Assembly (NCBI GenBank): GCA_011051635.1
Contig: DRKV01000298.1
Coordinates: 1 to 8,148, forward strand
Length of the DNA stretch: 8,148 bases
Direction of reading: 5' to 3'
Origin: Chloroflexota bacterium
GTDB taxonomy: Bacteria > Chloroflexota > Anaerolineae > Anaerolineales > DRKV01
Shown here: piece by piece, positions 5,752 through 8,148 of the stretch
Layout of the letters: each line of letters opens with the position of its first letter
Numbering within the stretch: the first letter of the stretch is position 1
Made by a program: the position numbers and the translations under genes
The notes under the pieces: model-generated
What the model was told of the DNA's origin: nothing
The model's input: only the letters and a program-made list of their open reading frames with translations
Database searches by the model: none

Positions 5752-7455
5752 CTAGAAGCGAATCAACAGCCACAGGTAGCCGACGAAAAGCGTCAGGTAG
5801 GTGACGGGAAGCCCGATTTTGATGAACTCCCGGAAGGTGATGGGCGAATCCGTCTGGGCGGTGATGCCGGCAGTGACGAGGTTGGCCTCCCCCCCGATGA
5901 GGGTGCCGTTCCCGCCCATCGCCGCGCCCATGGAGAGGGCGTAGTACAGCACTTTGGAATTTGCCCCCGGAATGCTGCCCGTCAGGAATTCCACGATGGG
6001 GAGCATGGAGGCCGCCAGGGGAATGTTGGCGATGAAGACCGAGAGCGTCCCCGTCCCAAAGAGGACGGCGAAAGTCGCCAGGGGCAGGTTCGTCCCGACG
6101 GCCTTGCTCATCGTCACGGCAATCAAACTAATCAGCCCGACTTCCTGCACGGCTCCCACCACGATGAAGAGGGCCATGAAGAAGACCAGGGTGGTCCAAT
6201 CCACGGCTTTTATCATGTGATGCACGTCGGGTTTGAGCCAAATCAGGAGAGCGGAAGCCCCAATCAGAGCGGGGACGGCGGGCGGTGCGCCGACGTGCTC
6301 CCCGACCACGAAGCCGACCATCACCAGGGTGAAGACGGTCAGGGCTTTGGCAAGCGCCTGCGGGTCTGCGATGCGGGCGTTCTCTTGCAGGCGCTTGTAG
6401 AGCGCCGGGGAGAGGGTGTTCCCCGCTTTGTGCCATTCATCGCGGTAGTGATACAGGACGAAGGCTCCCATCACGGTCAGCGCCATGAGCACGCCGCCGG
6501 TTTCGTAATTCAGAAAGTCGGTGAAGCCGATGTCGGCATAAGCCCCAATCAGGATGTTGGTGGGCGTCCCGACCAGGGTGCTGATTCCGCCCACGTTGGA
6601 GGCCAGCACCTCGGGGATGATGAGCGCCAGGGGATTGATGCCCAGCGCCACCCCGATTTGCAAACTGATGGGGGTCATCAGGAGCATGGTGGTGAAGTTA
6701 TCCAGCAGGGCGGAGGCTACGGCGGTCAGGGCCATCAGAATCAGGGCCAACAGCCAGGCGCGCCCCCGGCTGAAGCGGTAGGCCTGGAAAGCCAGCCACT
6801 GGAAGATGCCGGTATCTTCGATGATGGCAATCATAATCATCATCGCCATCACCAGCAGGATGACCTCCCAGTTGATGTATTCCAACGCCCGCTCGAAATC
6901 GATGATGTAGAGGTTGGGGGAAATCCAGGCGCTCCCGAAGTAACTCACCAGGAAGATGAGGGATGCGCCGGTGAGGGCCGCCGTGGTGCTGTGCAGTTTC
7001 TCGAAGGCAATCAGGAGGAGGACGCCCAGGAAGACCACCGTGGCAGCCCAGAATCCGGCGGTGACGCGGCGTTTGAGGGTGATGCCCTCCATGACGTAAC
7101 TGCCGGAAGACCGCCACTCCTGGACGAGCGCGCTATGGATGGAGATATCCTGCTCCTGATAATGCGGGCGGCTGATGTGGAGGCGCAGTTCTCCCAGCGG
7201 GATTTCGGACAAACTGATTTGCCAGGTTCCGTCGCTGAGGCTCTCGGTCTCGGCGAGGGGTTGGGTGTCCTTGCCGGGATAGAGGGCGATGTGCGCCCCT
7301 TCGATGGGCTGCCCCTGCGGGTCGGAGACCTGCCCCCCCAGGGTGTAGGCAAAATCCTGGGGGTCAGCAGCCCGCACAGGGGGCGTCTGCGCTCCCCACA
7401 GGGCAAGGGCGAGTATCCACAGGGTCAGGATGGTCAAAACGCGGGATGGGGTCAT
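5752..7455 (-). CDS. SLC13/ArsB-NhaD-like permease with signal peptide and extracytoplasmic β-domain
   Basis: A 567-residue ion-transporter-superfamily permease (CitMHS/P-protein/ArsB type), which moves anions or carboxylates, or exchanges Na+ for H+. The substrate cannot be read from sequence. Residues 1-30 form a signal peptide (LTILTLWILALALWG then VRAA). Residues about 36-125 resemble a carboxypeptidase-regulatory-like β-sandwich (LGGQVSDPQGQPIEGAHIALYP). The membrane part starts near 133. Its two inverted halves show LLDNFTTMLLM (250-260) with NVGGISTLVGTPTNILIG (287-304), and LSVFIANIPLA (471-481) with GGNGTLIGGEANLV (514-527). ATG at 7455 gives a perfect signal peptide; the open frame reaches a TTG at 7527, but that extra peptide is translated repeat. 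No Shine-Dalgarno is visible; a pyrimidine-rich tract precedes the ATG. Downstream lie usp and nadE. Confidence 0.9.
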   Translation of the reverse strand: MTPSRVLTILTLWILALALWGAQTPPVRAADPQDFAYTLGGQVSDPQGQPIEGAHIALYPGKDTQPLAETESLSDGTWQISLSEIPLGELRLHISRPHYQEQDISIHSALVQEWRSSGSYVMEGITLKRRVTAGFWAATVVFLGVLLLIAFEKLHSTTAALTGASLIFLVSYFGSAWISPNLYIIDFERALEYINWEVILLVMAMMIMIAIIEDTGIFQWLAFQAYRFSRGRAWLLALILMALTAVASALLDNFTTMLLMTPISLQIGVALGINPLALIIPEVLASNVGGISTLVGTPTNILIGAYADIGFTDFLNYETGGVLMALTVMGAFVLYHYRDEWHKAGNTLSPALYKRLQENARIADPQALAKALTVFTLVMVGFVVGEHVGAPPAVPALIGASALLIWLKPDVHHMIKAVDWTTLVFFMALFIVVGAVQEVGLISLIAVTMSKAVGTNLPLATFAVLFGTGTLSVFIANIPLAASMLPIVEFLTGSIPGANSKVLYYALSMGAAMGGNGTLIGGEANLVTAGITAQTDSPITFREFIKIGLPVTYLTLFVGYLWLLIRF

Positions 7456-7471
7456 GGGGGAAGTGGGAAGT

Positions 7472-7511
7472 TTGAAAGTCTGAAAGTGGGAAAGTGGGAA
7501 AGTTTGCGAGT
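7472..7511 (-). repeat. Octanucleotide tandem array upstream of the permease
   Basis: Five 8-bp units lie in register on the plus strand: TTGAAAGT, CTGAAAGT, GGGAAAGT (twice) and TTGCGAGT. Read with the gene this is ACTTTCCC-type. Seven-base-spaced GGGAA words (7457-7470) carry the pattern on to the permease start at 7455. It differs from the other three arrays in period but has the same layout: a short-unit chain fading into a C-rich tract that ends in TCCCCCATG. Confidence 0.75.
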
Positions 7512-7521
7512 TATGGTTGTG

Positions 7522-7543
7522 GGACAACTGCTCGCAGTTGTCC
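7522..7543. repeat. Perfect palindrome with 10-bp arms after the carbon-nitrogen hydrolase gene
   Basis: GGACAACTGC (7522-7531) and GCAGTTGTCC (7534-7543) are exact inverted copies around TC; the RNA would form a 9-bp stem with a four-base loop. It lies 22 bases after the hydrolase stop, between that gene and the octamer array. No U-run follows on the minus strand, so it is not a classical intrinsic terminator. It may be a dispersed REP-like palindrome, an RNA-stabilising hairpin or a protein site. Confidence 0.7.
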
Positions 7544-7565
7544 TCCCCTTTTGCTGACGAGGCAG

Positions 7566-8148
7566 TCAGGCGGCGCGGAGGATGCGGGTGAGTTCACGTT
7601 GGACGAGTGCGGTGCGCTCGTCACGCAGGAGGGGCAGGCGGGCGCGGGTGCGGTGAATCTGGCGTAAATCCATTTCGGCGAGGGTGAGCGCCTCTTCGTG
7701 GTAGGGGCCGCGGGCCAGCAGGTCGCCGTTGGGGTCGAAGACGGTGGAGCCGCCCCAGAAGTTGAGACCGTCCTCGTAGCCGACCCGGTTGGCGTGCGCC
7801 ACGAAGACGGTGTAGAGGCTGGCGTAGGCGCGGTTGATGTGCTCCACCCATTGCGCCGATTCGAGTTGTTCCCCGCTGCCCAGGCCGCGCCCCGGCGAGG
7901 CGGAGGTGAAGAGGAGGGTATCGGCGCCATCCAGCCACAGCAGGTAGGGGGGCGAGGCGTGCCAGAAGTCCTCGCAAATCAGGATGCCCATGCGTCCGAA
8001 ACGGGTATCGAAAGCGCGGATGCGGTCTCCCCAGGCGAAGAAGCGCCCTTCGTCGAAGAGGCCGTAGGTGGGCAGATAGACCTTGTGGTGGACGTGGAGC
8101 ACCTCCCCGCGGGAGAGATAGGCCGCGGCGATGTAGAAGCGGGAGCGC
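7566..8148 (-). CDS. Carbon-nitrogen hydrolase resembling the NAD synthetase glutaminase domain, N-terminus cut by window edge
   Basis: The C-terminal 193 residues of a nitrilase-superfamily amidase, which hydrolyses C-N bonds with a Glu-Lys-Cys triad. The Lys lies in HHKVYLPTYGLFDEGRFF and the nucleophile in GILICED (Cys codon 7974-7976); the Glu would be outside the window. The stretch around the Lys (LPxYGxFDExRFF) and the CED motif resemble the glutaminase domain of glutamine-dependent NAD synthetase more than typical nitrilases or ω-amidases. ANRVGYEDGLNFWGGSTVFDPNGDLLAR is the usual downstream active-site region. The frame stays open to the window edge; the GTG at 8102 is internal, since coding-like sequence (RSRFYIAAAYLSRGE) precedes it. 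It is followed by a hairpin, then the permease, usp and nadE. It could be a standalone amidase of unknown substrate, or the ammonia supplier for NadE. Confidence 0.88.
   Translation of the reverse strand, partial: RSRFYIAAAYLSRGEVLHVHHKVYLPTYGLFDEGRFFAWGDRIRAFDTRFGRMGILICEDFWHASPPYLLWLDGADTLLFTSASPGRGLGSGEQLESAQWVEHINRAYASLYTVFVAHANRVGYEDGLNFWGGSTVFDPNGDLLARGPYHEEALTLAEMDLRQIHRTRARLPLLRDERTALVQRELTRILRAA

Noticed and set aside
5752..7527. Longer permease beginning at the TTG at 7527
   Set aside because: It would start inside the palindrome arm and encode the octamer repeat; ATG 7455 gives a standard signal peptide.
7522..7543. Rho-independent terminator of the carbon-nitrogen hydrolase gene
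   Set aside because: The stem is good but no U-run follows on the minus strand, so it is kept only as a palindrome.
8100..8102. GTG at 8102 as the start of the carbon-nitrogen hydrolase
   Set aside because: The frame continues upstream to the window edge with family-like sequence, and the catalytic Glu region has yet to come, so the true start is beyond 8148.

Overview
The window is GC-rich bacterial DNA, densely coding, with eight genes and four short spacers. Nothing in it names the species. The mix suggests a Chloroflexota bacterium, perhaps Anaerolineae: a YkcB-type GT39 membrane glycosyltransferase, a divergent UspA protein, a P-protein/ArsB-like permease with an extracytoplasmic β-domain, and an adenylosuccinate lyase closer to the animal type than to the common bacterial type. 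This placement is inference.

Layout. A GT39-family membrane glycosyltransferase (1-1623, minus, C-terminus beyond the window) is divergent from a two-gene plus-strand operon (1826-2760). That operon encodes a six-helix membrane protein of unknown function and a small winged-helix regulator, whose start codon overlaps the membrane protein's stop. The operon has a textbook TTGACA-17 bp-TAAAAT promoter, with a perfect inverted repeat over the expected transcription start. Convergent with it is a minus-strand series read from 8148 to 2854: a carbon-nitrogen hydrolase (N-terminus beyond the window), an SLC13/ArsB-like permease with a signal peptide and β-sandwich domain, a UspA-like protein, NadE, and adenylosuccinate lyase (PurB). 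usp and nadE overlap and are probably co-translated. The hydrolase resembles the glutaminase half of glutamine-dependent NAD synthetase and may serve the ammonia-type NadE.

The most unusual part is not protein-coding. Every spacer contains short tandem repeats. Three are chains of seven-base units: 1693-1762, 2795-2865, and about 4243-4445, where 20 units follow each other without an indel. Unit sequence changes along each chain while the 7-bp register holds. The arrays share exact words, including a 14-mer, and two share the same order of unit families. A fourth array (7472-7511) has an 8-bp period and is followed by a perfect 10-bp-arm palindrome. The arrays touch functional sites: the nadE stop, the purB stop, the purB and permease starts (neither with a visible Shine-Dalgarno), and the -35 box of the plus-strand operon. 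They recall the heptameric STRR repeats of filamentous cyanobacteria.

No tRNA, rRNA, CRISPR array, insertion sequence or convincing intrinsic terminator was seen. No stretch longer than about 200 bases lacks a gene.
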